Assembly: GCF_900156075.1 (NCBI RefSeq) | Contig: NZ_FTMM01000026.1 | Span: forward strand, 1 to 43,354 | Direction: 5' to 3' | From: Chryseobacterium sp. RU37D | GTDB taxonomy: Bacteria > Bacteroidota > Bacteroidia > Flavobacteriales > Weeksellaceae | DNA: 43,354 nt | In this document: positions 26,165 to 35,166 of the stretch, piece after piece | Numbering within the stretch: position 1 is the first letter of the stretch | Layout: the number at the start of each line of letters is the position of its first letter | The notes under the pieces: generated by a model | Seen by the model: only the letters and a program-made list of their open reading frames with translations | Told to the model about the DNA's origin: nothing | Database searches by the model: none | Position numbers and translations under genes: made by a program

Positions 26165-27382
26165 CTATGAAAAATAATCTGTAATCTTATCAATGTAAGT
26201 TTTTTTCCTCAATCCCATCAAAACAGTATCTATTCCAGAATTAAGATAGTTTTCAGCAAGTATTAAAGATAAATCACGATTATCTCCCCTTGTCAAAATT
26301 TTTTCATCATATAACTTATTTTTCAGAATATCTAATCTGTTTTGGTTGTTATATTGAGAAAAAATAATCCAATAGTTCCTCAAATCATTTAGATTTTCAA
26401 GCACTTTTTTATTTTTTAATTCTAATGCTTCGAGAAAAGGGATAAGATAAGAATTTATGGACTTATTTATCGCTTCTTGATTGGCTATATCTCTTCTGTT
26501 TTCAATAAAAAAACTAATAGGATAGTAATTTTCTAAAGAATCATCCTCTTGCATATCTGATAATCGTTGCTGTATTATAGAAGTAAATGTATTAAATGAC
26601 AATTCTTCTTGACTTCTAACAGAATCTATATTTTCGATAGGATTGTCAGATAATCTTAAAACTTTATCCCCATAAGTTGTATTAAGAGGTCTGTTAGAAA
26701 GTAAAATCAACCCTTGCTCTTTTAATTGATGAATTGTAATACTTTCAAGATCATTCAACTGAAAACTATAATTTCTTTCTACGATATTATAAGGAAACTG
26801 TAGAAATTTTAAATTTGGAAATTCATGTAAAGAATTTAATATATCTTTTAGAGGTAGTGAACTCAATAAGTTTGAGCTAATTCCATAGTATCTGATCTTA
26901 CCTTCTTTAACTTTTTGCTCCAAAAGAGAAAATGAATTAAGAAGAATAATTTTTAAATCTGATTTTGAAAAATTTGTTTCATAATAATATTCAGGATTAT
27001 GAAGTAAATAGCAGTCAATATAATCTGTTTTTAGCCTTTTTAAGGATTGTTCTAGTTGAAATGAAATAAATTCAGGGGCAATAGAAAATAAAAAATGTTC
27101 ATTTAGCTCAACATATTCTAAATCATCCATATTTTTGACTCTATTTATATCTTCTCCTTGTATATAGCCTACTTTGGAAACAATGAAAATAGAACTTCTC
27201 ATTTGTTTGCTAATATTATTTCCCAATAATAATTCTGATTCCCCAAATCCATAATTGGAAGCTGTATCTATAATATTTATTCCTGATTTTAATGCGTAGT
27301 TTAGAACACCGCTGTCCTCAGAATTATTTGTCATCCTGTAAGTTCCTATTCCTATCTTAGAAATTTCGTTTATATTTAACAT
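26165..27382 (-). CDS. aldo/keto reductase family protein
   Basis: This 405-residue soluble protein has an aldo/keto reductase barrel at its N-terminus, with the full catalytic tetrad: Asp39 (IDTASNYG), Tyr44, Lys70 (IVSKVGY) and His128 (LLHNPEYY). It would use NADPH to reduce a carbonyl. The chain is longer than the usual 310-350 residues because of a helical insertion at about 260-370. It is divergent from the peptide exporter with only 35 bases between the starts and is as A+T-rich as the cluster, so I place it with the peptide cluster as a possible tailoring enzyme. An unrelated metabolic role cannot be excluded. Confidence 0.85.
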   Translation of the reverse strand: MLNINEISKIGIGTYRMTNNSEDSGVLNYALKSGINIIDTASNYGFGESELLLGNNISKQMRSSIFIVSKVGYIQGEDINRVKNMDDLEYVELNEHFLFSIAPEFISFQLEQSLKRLKTDYIDCYLLHNPEYYYETNFSKSDLKIILLNSFSLLEQKVKEGKIRYYGISSNLLSSLPLKDILNSLHEFPNLKFLQFPYNIVERNYSFQLNDLESITIHQLKEQGLILLSNRPLNTTYGDKVLRLSDNPIENIDSVRSQEELSFNTFTSIIQQRLSDMQEDDSLENYYPISFFIENRRDIANQEAINKSINSYLIPFLEALELKNKKVLENLNDLRNYWIIFSQYNNQNRLDILKNKLYDEKILTRGDNRDLSLILAENYLNSGIDTVLMGLRKKTYIDKITDYFS

Positions 27383-27389
27383 TCAAATG

Positions 27390-27397
27390 TATATTTG
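27390..27397 (+). promoter_or_regulatory. -7 promoter box TATATTTG before exporter
   Basis: It is followed by C and lies 20 bases before the exporter ATG, inside the 35-base divergent gap. No clear -33 TTG precedes it. Confidence 0.5.
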
Positions 27398-27417
27398 CAG
27401 TAAAATTATATTTTTTA

Positions 27418-29631
27418 ATGAAGATAGGAAAACAAAAATTCCCTTTTTATAAGCAATTTGACAGAACTGATTGTGGTCCAGCGTGCCTAAGAATGTTGGC
27501 AAAATATTATGGTAAGATATATTCACCTGAGTACCTCAGAGAACTAAGTAACATTACAACAGAGGGAGTATCTGTAATGGGTATCACTGATGCTGCTGAA
27601 AAAATAGGCTTTAATACTCATGTGGCAAATATTGATTTTGAGACATTGGAGCAACAAGCTCCTTTACCATGTATTGTGCATTGGCGTCAAAGACATTTTA
27701 TTATCGTTTATAAGATAGAAAAAAAGAAAATTTATGTTGCAGATCCAGATCATGGATTGATGGTATATAGTAAAGAAAAATTTATAGAAGGATGGCAAAA
27801 TACCAGATACCTTAATAATGCTAATGAAGGACTAGTACTATTATTTGAACCATCGCCACAGTTTTATGAAATAGCAGAAGAAAAAAAAGAAAAAAAAGGA
27901 TTTTTATCATTACTGCCCTATATTAAACCCTATAAAAAATATACTTTACAGGTCGTTATAGGATTAACAATTATTAGCATTATACAGTTAATATTACCTT
28001 TTTTAACCCAATCTATTGTCGATAAAGGAATCAATTATAGAGAATTAAATTTTGTAGTATTGGTTTTAATAGCACAAATTACCTTATTCTTTTCACAATC
28101 CTTCGTCAATTTTGTTCAAAACTGGTTGCTTTTATATGTTGGCTCAAGAATAAATCTGACCATTGCAACAGAGTTTTTAATTAAATTAATGAAGCTCCCA
28201 ATATCTTATTTTGATTCAAAAATTCCAGGAGATATTTTACAAAGATTACAAGATTCTGATAGGCTGGAAAGGTTTTTAACAACATCCCCCATTACATTGT
28301 TTTCATTGGTCAATATGCTCATATTTATGGGAATATTGCTGTACTACAATATTATTATTTTTGGTGTTTTTTTATTAGGAGCTGTTCTATATATTACATG
28401 GATTTTATTTTTCATGAAAAAAAGAGCAGAACTTGACTATAGAAGATTTGATGAATCATCAGGAAACTCTAGTAGTCTTCTGCAAATAATTAATGGTATT
28501 AGAGAAATTAAAATTAATGGTTCTGAAAAAAGAAGAAGATGGGGTTGGGAAGAAATGCGTATAAAACTCTACAAAATATCAATAGAATCATTAAAGCTAG
28601 CACAAATACAATTAATTGGTGCAAACTCAATTAATGAAATTAAAAATATACTAATATCGTTTACTGCTGCATATTCTGTAATCAAGGGAGACATGACATT
28701 AGGGATGATGCTTGCTGTACAGTATATCATAGGGCAATTAAATACCCCTCTTATTTCATTAGTTCAGTTTTTTAGAGATGCACAGGATGCTAAAATTAGT
28801 TTACAAAGAATAAATGAAATAAAAGAAATAAAAGATGAATATGAGGCACAAGAAATCAACCACGAAGTATCTAAAAATCAAACAATTACAATAAACAATC
28901 TATCTTTTCAATATGGTGGAAGGAACTCTAAAGTAATACTTGATGATATTAATTTACAAATTCCTCAAGGCAAGATTACTGCTATTGTAGGAGAAAGTGG
29001 AAGTGGCAAAACTACTTTATTGAAATTATTATTAAAGCTATACAAACCTACAGATGGGAAAATAAATGTTGGAGGTATTGATTTGAATAATGTAGACACT
29101 AGAGAGTGGAGAAATATATGTGGAGTGGTTATGCAAGATGGATATGTTTTTACAGATACTATTGCGAGAAATATTACAGAATCGCAATCAGATTGGATAT
29201 TAGATAAAGAAAAATTATTAAATGCTGTAAGGATTGCAAATATTGAAGAAATGATTGAAAATTTCCCTACAGGCTATAATACGAGAATTGGTCCAGCAGG
29301 TACAAGTGGAATAAATTTAAGTGGAGGGCAAACCCAAAGAACTTTGATTGCAAGGGCTGTGTACAAAAACCCACAATATTTATTCTTTGATGAGGCAACA
29401 AGTGCTTTAGATGCAAACAATGAAAAAATCATTATGGAAAATCTAAATCAGTTTTTCTGTGGTAAAACAGTGGTGGTTATTGCGCATCGTTTAAGTACTG
29501 TAAAAAATGCAGATAATATTGTCGTGATAAATAAAGGTAAAATTATTGAACAAGGAACTCATTCTGAACTTATAAAAATAAAAGGAGCTTATTTTGAGCT
29601 TGTAAAAAATCAATTAGAATTATCAAATTAA
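27418..29631 (+). CDS. C39 peptidase-containing ABC transporter (peptide cleavage/export)
   Basis: This 737-residue bifunctional exporter removes double-glycine leaders and pumps the core out. The N-terminal C39 peptidase domain (1-130) has Cys19 in RTDCGPACLRML, His93 in RHFIIVY and Asp109 in VADPDHG. The transmembrane domain spans about 170-460. The ATPase has Walker A GESGSGKTT, signature NLSGGQTQRTLIARA, Walker B FFDEATSALD and H-loop IAHRLST. All catalytic residues are present. The two precursors 5-8 kb downstream carry LTGG junctions that suit this peptidase. A HlyD partner follows after a single base. Confidence 0.94.
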   Translation: MKIGKQKFPFYKQFDRTDCGPACLRMLAKYYGKIYSPEYLRELSNITTEGVSVMGITDAAEKIGFNTHVANIDFETLEQQAPLPCIVHWRQRHFIIVYKIEKKKIYVADPDHGLMVYSKEKFIEGWQNTRYLNNANEGLVLLFEPSPQFYEIAEEKKEKKGFLSLLPYIKPYKKYTLQVVIGLTIISIIQLILPFLTQSIVDKGINYRELNFVVLVLIAQITLFFSQSFVNFVQNWLLLYVGSRINLTIATEFLIKLMKLPISYFDSKIPGDILQRLQDSDRLERFLTTSPITLFSLVNMLIFMGILLYYNIIIFGVFLLGAVLYITWILFFMKKRAELDYRRFDESSGNSSSLLQIINGIREIKINGSEKRRRWGWEEMRIKLYKISIESLKLAQIQLIGANSINEIKNILISFTAAYSVIKGDMTLGMMLAVQYIIGQLNTPLISLVQFFRDAQDAKISLQRINEIKEIKDEYEAQEINHEVSKNQTITINNLSFQYGGRNSKVILDDINLQIPQGKITAIVGESGSGKTTLLKLLLKLYKPTDGKINVGGIDLNNVDTREWRNICGVVMQDGYVFTDTIARNITESQSDWILDKEKLLNAVRIANIEEMIENFPTGYNTRIGPAGTSGINLSGGQTQRTLIARAVYKNPQYLFFDEATSALDANNEKIIMENLNQFFCGKTVVVIAHRLSTVKNADNIVVINKGKIIEQGTHSELIKIKGAYFELVKNQLELSN

Positions 29632-29632
29632 G

Positions 29633-30913
29633 ATGAAAAATAAGATTGACTTGCTAGATGAAACAAGTGATTTTTCCAAAGAAATATTAGAAAAAACTCC
29701 CTCATGGATTATAACATGGGGCAACTCCATTTTCTTTATTTTTATTGCCATTTTATTTTTAATTTCTTGGATAATAAAATATCCTGATATTGTCTCTACT
29801 CAAGTAGAAGTTACCTCTGAAAACCCACCTGTTTATTTAGTTTCTAGAACAAATGGAAAAATTAATGAGTTAAATGTTTTGGATGGAAATTCTGTGAAAA
29901 AAGATGATTGGATTGCTGTTATTGAAAATCCTGCTATAACTTCTGATATAAAAAAAATAGATTCTATAATGAATCAAAATACAGATTCAAAAGTTGCTCA
30001 AGTTCCTTTAGGGTTAAAATTAGGAGAAGTACAACCTTATTATAATGAATACATAAAAGCGATAAGCCAATATAGATATTTTAGTACTTTTAATCCCCAA
30101 CTTGTTGGAATTAGTTCAAATCAAGACAGAATTAATAAAGTAAATAATGTTCAAGGAGAATTTAACAATCAAAAAGAAATAGCTCATAAAGAGTATGAAG
30201 TGAAGAAAAAAGAATATAACAGAAATAAAGATTTATTTGAGCAAGGAGTAATTTCTAAAAATGAATTTGAAAAAAGCCAAATAGAATTGCTTCAAACTGA
30301 AAATAAGTATAAAAGCTATAATTCTAATATTTCAAATTTAGAAAGTGATAAAAGTATTATCAAGAAAGAAAATGTTGATTTAAGTTTACAAAAAGAAAAT
30401 CAAAAAATAGAACTATCTACTAATGCTGAAAATGCTATGCAGGAATTAAAAGCTCAAATTTTATCATGGAAGAATAAATATTTGATACAAGCTCCAATCA
30501 ATGGAAAGATTAATTTTTTTGATGTTTGGCAAAAAGACCAATATGTAAAAAATGAGCAGACATTATTTTCTGTGATTCCTGCAAACAACACAACAGGTAA
30601 ATATTTTGCTAGAGCTAAAATGCCCATTGATAGGGCAGGAAAAGTAAAAATAAACCAAAAGGTAAATATAAAATTATTAAATTATCCTTTTGAAGAATAT
30701 GGCGTTTTAGAAGGCAGGGTGAAAAAAGTGACTAATGTAACTAATGAAAATGTTTACTATGTCATCATAGAACTGAATAAAGGACTTATGACTAGCTATA
30801 ATAAAAGAATTGCTCCTAATAACCTCATGGGACAAGCAGAAATTATTACAGACGATATAAGGCTTTTACAAAGATTTGTTTATACTTTAGTGCGTAATTT
30901 TAAACAAAGATAA
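29633..30913 (+). CDS. HlyD-family secretion adaptor
   Basis: This 426-residue periplasmic adaptor links the ABC exporter to an outer-membrane channel. One N-terminal transmembrane helix (about 29-49) is followed by a lipoyl-like half (VYLVSRTNGKINELNV), a long coiled coil (about 160-280, rich in Lys/Glu/Asn), the second lipoyl half (YLIQAPINGKINFFDVWQKD) and a beta-barrel domain. It starts one base after the exporter stop. No TolC-like gene is present in the window, so the outer-membrane pore must be shared. Confidence 0.92.
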   Translation: MKNKIDLLDETSDFSKEILEKTPSWIITWGNSIFFIFIAILFLISWIIKYPDIVSTQVEVTSENPPVYLVSRTNGKINELNVLDGNSVKKDDWIAVIENPAITSDIKKIDSIMNQNTDSKVAQVPLGLKLGEVQPYYNEYIKAISQYRYFSTFNPQLVGISSNQDRINKVNNVQGEFNNQKEIAHKEYEVKKKEYNRNKDLFEQGVISKNEFEKSQIELLQTENKYKSYNSNISNLESDKSIIKKENVDLSLQKENQKIELSTNAENAMQELKAQILSWKNKYLIQAPINGKINFFDVWQKDQYVKNEQTLFSVIPANNTTGKYFARAKMPIDRAGKVKINQKVNIKLLNYPFEEYGVLEGRVKKVTNVTNENVYYVIIELNKGLMTSYNKRIAPNNLMGQAEIITDDIRLLQRFVYTLVRNFKQR

Positions 30914-30915
30914 TT

Positions 30916-32055
30916 GTGAATTTTTATAATAATTTTGATAACTGTCAAGAAGATGTTATTGATTCTTTAAAAGTACTTCTTTATCAAAGGCATGAAAACA
31001 TTTTTGACAGGATTGATTTTGAGGATGATAGAATATATCAAGAACCTCTTTTGTATGCTTATATTACCCAAAGTGATGATTTTTGGCTAGATTCAATAAT
31101 TTTTGGCTACGAAAAAAATAGAAATAAAAAAATCGAGGTTTTCTCCAATAAGAAAGGTATCGTTTACATACCTAACATAGGATATTTTCATACAGATGAA
31201 AAAAACCAAAAGTTATTCTTAGAAGTCGTTAATGGCACTTTTTTAATTAAAAACCAAAAAGATGAGAAAATAGTTTTTCATTTTGAGTCATTACTTTTTT
31301 TAGAAGAAGGTATTGAATTGGTAAAAACACAACATCCTCTTTTTGAAGTTTTGTTTAGAAATAATAATGATGATATAGTTGAAGTAGAAATTGATAAGGT
31401 TTATGACAAACACATTGAACATTTTAATACAGCTTTAAAAATTATCAAAGAGAATTATTCTGAATATTTTAATTTGCTAAAAAAAAGTATTAAAAAAGTA
31501 TTGATCTATGATGGAGAGCCTTATTCGTTTGCAGCATTACAAGCCCATAATATGATTTTCCTGAATGCTCATATAGGTAATGATGAGGTTTTTTTCTTAG
31601 ATCACATATTACACGAGGGGGCACATGTAATTTTTAATACTTTAACTTATAATTCTAAGATGAATTTATTTAAAGTTCCTTTTAAAACAGCAATGTCGGA
31701 AATAACAAATGACAAAGCAGATCATGGTGAGTTGTATGGGAGATTTCATGGTATGTTTACACAATCCAATATTAATCCATGTATGGAAATATGTATTGAT
31801 AACAATGTTTTTAAAGGGGAGCAGCATCATGAATTACTAGGCAGGTTTTCAAGCAATATGAAAAGATTTAGAGCAGGTATCGAAAAGTTTAATATTCCCA
31901 ATTTATATAATGAAGAAGGGGAATTATGGTATCAATTCTTTACTGAGCGATACCAAAACCTATATAATAGAAAAAAAGATTTGATTGATTCATTTGATGT
32001 ATCTAATCAACCCTATGTATTTTCGTATAACATTTTTAAAGAAAGCAATAAATGA
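30916..32055 (+). CDS. HExxH-type putative peptide beta-hydroxylase
   Basis: This 379-residue protein starts with GTG two bases after the adaptor stop. The core motif is DHILHEGAHVIFN with His233, Glu234 and His237, preceded by QAHNMIFLNAHIG (about 209-221) and followed by LYGRFHGMF (His278, a likely third ligand). This layout resembles the HExxH putative peptide-modification family (TIGR04267, from memory), described as iron/alpha-ketoglutarate peptide beta-hydroxylases and not as proteases. There is no signal peptide, which suits action on a precursor in the cytoplasm. A zinc peptidase is the main alternative. It overlaps the next gene by four bases. Confidence 0.65.
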   Translation: MNFYNNFDNCQEDVIDSLKVLLYQRHENIFDRIDFEDDRIYQEPLLYAYITQSDDFWLDSIIFGYEKNRNKKIEVFSNKKGIVYIPNIGYFHTDEKNQKLFLEVVNGTFLIKNQKDEKIVFHFESLLFLEEGIELVKTQHPLFEVLFRNNNDDIVEVEIDKVYDKHIEHFNTALKIIKENYSEYFNLLKKSIKKVLIYDGEPYSFAALQAHNMIFLNAHIGNDEVFFLDHILHEGAHVIFNTLTYNSKMNLFKVPFKTAMSEITNDKADHGELYGRFHGMFTQSNINPCMEICIDNNVFKGEQHHELLGRFSSNMKRFRAGIEKFNIPNLYNEEGELWYQFFTERYQNLYNRKKDLIDSFDVSNQPYVFSYNIFKESNK

Positions 32056-32558
32056 AAATAATTAATTTAATATGCCTATTTATGATTTTCAGTTGCCAAG
32101 CTCAACAAGAGAACAAATACTTAGAGCAGGTTGGAGATACACAATATAACAGTAAAATAGATGATCCAAATTTTAAAGTATGTAATCCTAATAAATCATT
32201 TCAATATTATAATATTTTTCAATCCAATGGGGTTCAATATAAAGGAGAAAAATATGCGATATTAAAGCTATGGGGAGAGACATACAATCCCAATTTGTAT
32301 ATTTCTGAAAAAACAGGGTATATCACAATTCGATTTCTCGTAAACTGTGAAGGTAAAACAGGCTTATTCAGAATCCAGCAAATGGATGAAAACTATCTGG
32401 AAACTTCTTTTAATGAAAATTTAGTTAAAAAAGTATTGAATTTTGTTAAAAGCCTTGATGAATGGGCTAAGGTAGAATCTAAAGAAAAAAAAATAGATTA
32501 TTACCAATATTTAACTTTTAAAATAGAAAATGGAATTGTCAAAGAAATTTTACCATAG
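32052..32558 (+). CDS. putative lipoprotein with TonB C-terminal-like domain
   Basis: This 168-residue protein has a signal peptide and lipobox (FMIFSCQAQQ, Cys near 15), so it should be membrane anchored. The C-terminal half (GYITIRFLVNCEGKTGLFRI, later YYQYLTFKIENGIVKEI) has the strand pattern of small TonB-C-like domains common in Bacteroidota. It overlaps the HExxH gene by four bases, so it is made together with the peptide machinery. A role in immunity or export at the envelope is possible; I do not recognise a specific function. Confidence 0.65.
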   Translation: MKIINLICLFMIFSCQAQQENKYLEQVGDTQYNSKIDDPNFKVCNPNKSFQYYNIFQSNGVQYKGEKYAILKLWGETYNPNLYISEKTGYITIRFLVNCEGKTGLFRIQQMDENYLETSFNENLVKKVLNFVKSLDEWAKVESKEKKIDYYQYLTFKIENGIVKEILP

Positions 32559-32559
32559 C

Positions 32560-33360
32560 ATGAAAAAATTACTATTCACTTTCACAATACTATCTCCATT
32601 GACTGTTGTTTTATCTCAACTAAATTGTAATTCTTACAATGATGCTCCTTGTAAAGAAGCGTGTAAATTAGTAAACCTCGCAGAACCTTATCAAGGTTTT
32701 AAAGATTCTCAGAAAATGCTTGATATGGCTATTAAATTATGTCCAAATATGGATTATGCGTACAGGGAAAAATCAGTGCCATATTTAAAAAGAGGTGATT
32801 TTATTACTTGGAAAAAACTAATAGATAAAGCTGTAGAGATAAACCCTAAAAATAATTTAGGCTATAGAGGGTGGTGCAAATATCAATTTTTAAGAGATTA
32901 TAAAGGAGCTTTGACTGATTTGAAAAAACTAAAAAACATGATGAATGATATTGGCTTTTCTCAAAATGGAGACTATAATTTAGAGATTGTAATAGGGTTA
33001 TGTTACAAGGCGTTAGATCAGAAAAGTAAGGCTATAGAGTTAATAGAAAAGCAACTTTCAAAAAAAGAGTATGTACCATTGAATCATGATTATATACATT
33101 TAGGAGTTCTTTATTTGGAAGTTGGGAATAGAGAAAAAGCAATTAAATGTTTCAATAAAGAAATTGAAATTTCTGATTATTATGCTGAAACATATTATTA
33201 CTTAGCTATGGCATACAAAGAAAAAAATAAAGAACTATATACTCAGAATTTAATTAAAGCCAAAGAGTTCTACCTTAAAGATTTTAGAATGAAAGATCCA
33301 TATACACACCCTATGGATGCTATTTATTTACAACAAATAATAGAAGAATTGAAAAAATAG
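32560..33360 (+). CDS. secreted TPR protein
   Basis: About 266 residues with a signal peptide (MKKLLFTFTILSPLTVVLS). Tetratricopeptide-like repeats follow: a weak one near YAYREKSVPYLKRGDF, then NLGYRGWCKYQFLRDYKGAL and the clear HLGVLYLEVGNREKAIKCFN and YYLAMAYKEKNKE units. The protein should be a periplasmic scaffold. I chose the ATG at 32560, two bases after the previous stop, because it starts the signal peptide; the longer frame overlaps the upstream gene. Its place inside the peptide operon suggests an envelope role such as producer protection, but this is inference. Confidence 0.8.
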   Translation: MKKLLFTFTILSPLTVVLSQLNCNSYNDAPCKEACKLVNLAEPYQGFKDSQKMLDMAIKLCPNMDYAYREKSVPYLKRGDFITWKKLIDKAVEINPKNNLGYRGWCKYQFLRDYKGALTDLKKLKNMMNDIGFSQNGDYNLEIVIGLCYKALDQKSKAIELIEKQLSKKEYVPLNHDYIHLGVLYLEVGNREKAIKCFNKEIEISDYYAETYYYLAMAYKEKNKELYTQNLIKAKEFYLKDFRMKDPYTHPMDAIYLQQIIEELKK

Positions 33361-33363
33361 AGA

Positions 33364-34266
33364 ATGAGTAATTTTAAGATTGTACAAAGTTTTTGGTCAA
33401 AACCTTTTTTGGAAGCAGCAAAAAAAAATAAAAACTTATGGCTGAATAAAGAAATGTTTTTTATTTCCAATGCCCTTAGTGTATTGAAGCTGAAAGAATT
33501 TTATTCAAATGTAGAGCTAGTTACAGATCATTATGGAAAAAGAATTTTAATTGATATTTTAAAATTGCCATATGATTCTGTGGATTTATCTCTAAATGAT
33601 ATTGATAATTATAGGCATGAGTTATGGGCAGTGGGGAAAATAAAAGCGTATTCGATTCAAAATGAACCTTTTCTACATATAGATAATGATGTTTTTCTAT
33701 GGAAGGCATTTGAAGAATCATTTTTAACTAATCCACTATTTTGTCAAAACTTTGAAAACAATGTTGAATATTATTCAAAAATTACAGAGGAAATAAAAGA
33801 AAACGCTTTTAAGATTCCAAAAGAAATGACCCCTTATATTGAGAATAAAGCAAATTTGAATGGCTATGAAGGTATAAATGCAGGAATCATAGGAGGAAAT
33901 GATTTAGATTTTTTTAAAAAGTATTGCCAATTAGCATTTAATATAATTGATAAAAATTATAATAAACTTGATAATTTAAGCAGTATCAATCCTTTTAATG
34001 TGTTTTTTGAACAAGCACTGTTTCATAGCTTGTCCATACATGATAATGTACATGTTGAAAAACTTTTCCCTCCTACTGATAAATCATTTATTGAGTTGGT
34101 TAGGATTGAAAATATTCCTTCATCATTTTATATCCATCCTGTTGCTGTTTGGAAAAAATCTATTCATATAAACGAGTACATTTATATTACACTTAAAGAA
34201 AGTTATCCTGAATATTTTGAAAGAATACAAACATTATTAAAAGAAAAATACCATGAAGTATTTTAA
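33364..34266 (+). CDS. DUF6734-like putative glycosyltransferase
   Basis: This 300-residue soluble protein has GT-A features: the metal motif DND at 107-109 in FLHIDNDVFLW and GINAGIIGGNDLDFF (about 171-185), like the NxG loop of GT8-type enzymes. It resembles what I remember as DUF6734. There is no signal peptide or membrane segment, so it would act on a cytoplasmic acceptor. In this operon the acceptor may be a hydroxylated precursor made by the HExxH protein. It overlaps the next gene by 14 bases. Confidence 0.65.
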   Translation: MSNFKIVQSFWSKPFLEAAKKNKNLWLNKEMFFISNALSVLKLKEFYSNVELVTDHYGKRILIDILKLPYDSVDLSLNDIDNYRHELWAVGKIKAYSIQNEPFLHIDNDVFLWKAFEESFLTNPLFCQNFENNVEYYSKITEEIKENAFKIPKEMTPYIENKANLNGYEGINAGIIGGNDLDFFKKYCQLAFNIIDKNYNKLDNLSSINPFNVFFEQALFHSLSIHDNVHVEKLFPPTDKSFIELVRIENIPSSFYIHPVAVWKKSIHINEYIYITLKESYPEYFERIQTLLKEKYHEVF

Positions 34267-34861
34267 AGAAATCAAAGATATTCTTATAAAAGATTATGCA
34301 GTAGATAATGCAGAATTGCTAGAATTAGACGAGTTGAAAAATGCAGTGATAGGCATAAATGATGAGACCTTATTGCGAAAGTTTGAAATGAATGAGTATC
34401 TTTTCAACTATCAACTTAATATAAATTATGAAGAACTGTATCAGAAAAGGGTGAATAACTATTTTCTTATTCAGGAAAAAAATAAAAATAACCCCAATCT
34501 TTTACTTGAGGCTAAGTATCGTATCAATGATGTTGGGGTTTTATTGCATATTGATGGCGAAGGAAAGAAAATTTTCTACGAAGAAAATGGACATTCTAAC
34601 ATTGATACAGGTCAATTGGTGTCCTCTTATATAAGTTTTTCATTTAATAAAGATTGGGGATATATGAATTTTATTTTGACCAATGACGATTTAATTTTAA
34701 TTGATATAATTAGGGGTGGGCAGAATGAGTTTTATGGGTATGAATTAAAAGAATCTTTAAAAGAAATCTTTCAGGAAGATAGTGATGACAACATTAGCAA
34801 GTTCACAATTAATCTACTAAAACATTTTACATTAAAAATAAATGCTTTAGATATTTTGTAG
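34253..34861 (+). CDS. hypothetical protein of peptide cluster
   Basis: I do not recognise this 202-residue acidic, soluble protein. The N-terminal half is helical (YAVDNAELLELDELKNAVIG) and the C-terminal half looks beta-rich (GVLLHIDGEGKKIFYEE, DLILIDIIRGG). There is no signal peptide. Its start lies inside the DUF6734-like gene, and the precursor promoter lies at its very 3' end. It could be a precursor-binding partner, an enzyme of unknown type or an immunity protein. Confidence 0.65.
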   Translation: MKYFKEIKDILIKDYAVDNAELLELDELKNAVIGINDETLLRKFEMNEYLFNYQLNINYEELYQKRVNNYFLIQEKNKNNPNLLLEAKYRINDVGVLLHIDGEGKKIFYEENGHSNIDTGQLVSSYISFSFNKDWGYMNFILTNDDLILIDIIRGGQNEFYGYELKESLKEIFQEDSDDNISKFTINLLKHFTLKINALDIL

Positions 34862-34884
34862 TTTCAACAATATTATTACATTTG
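34856..34884 (+). promoter_or_regulatory. full promoter for precursor genes
   Basis: TTG (34856-34858) and TACATTTG (34877-34884) are separated by 18 bases, a full Bacteroidota promoter. It begins within the last codons of the upstream gene and lies 34 bases before the first precursor ATG, so precursor mRNA can be made independently of the enzyme operon. Confidence 0.75.
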
Positions 34885-34918
34885 TTAGATTATTAAACAA
34901 TTTTAAACCTTAAAACTT

Positions 34919-35116
34919 ATGTTGAATTTAAAAAATTTCAAGAAAACTACTGAAAGTAACCAAAAAAATGGTAGAATTTCACTAGATGAGTTCAAAAAAC
35001 AAGCAACTCAAAACGAAAAAATGGATTTAGAAAAATTGACAGGAGGCATTTTGGGAGCTTGTCATGCACAATGGTTCCCAGAGCAAGGAACTATATATAA
35101 ATATGGTTGGGGATAA
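34919..35116 (+). CDS. RiPP precursor peptide 1, double-glycine leader
   Basis: This 65-residue peptide has a charged leader with ISLDEFKKQATQ (20-31), then EKLTGG (38-43) and core ILGACHAQWFPEQGTIYKYG plus WG (44-65). Cleavage after Gly43 by the C39 exporter would free a 22-residue core with one Cys (48) and one His (49), rich in aromatic residues. Leader and junction match the second precursor just downstream, including LTGGILGACH. No similar natural product is known to me. Confidence 0.88.
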   Translation: MLNLKNFKKTTESNQKNGRISLDEFKKQATQNEKMDLEKLTGGILGACHAQWFPEQGTIYKYGWG

Positions 35117-35166
35117 TATATTAATCAATAAAAATAAATTTTAACACAAATATATATTTGGAACTT

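Noticed and set aside
27384..27391. TACATTTG on the minus strand as promoter of the aldo/keto reductase
   Set aside because: It ends one base before the ATG, so transcription would start inside the gene, and no -33 element fits.
30916..32055. Reading the HExxH protein as a plain zinc metalloprotease
   Set aside because: There is no signal peptide, the flanking motifs resemble the peptide-modifying family, and leader removal is already covered by the C39 domain.
35153..35160. TATATTTG as a separate promoter for precursor 2
   Set aside because: There is no TTG at a suitable distance upstream, and the start point would fall on the start codon. The two precursors more likely share the promoter at 34856-34884.
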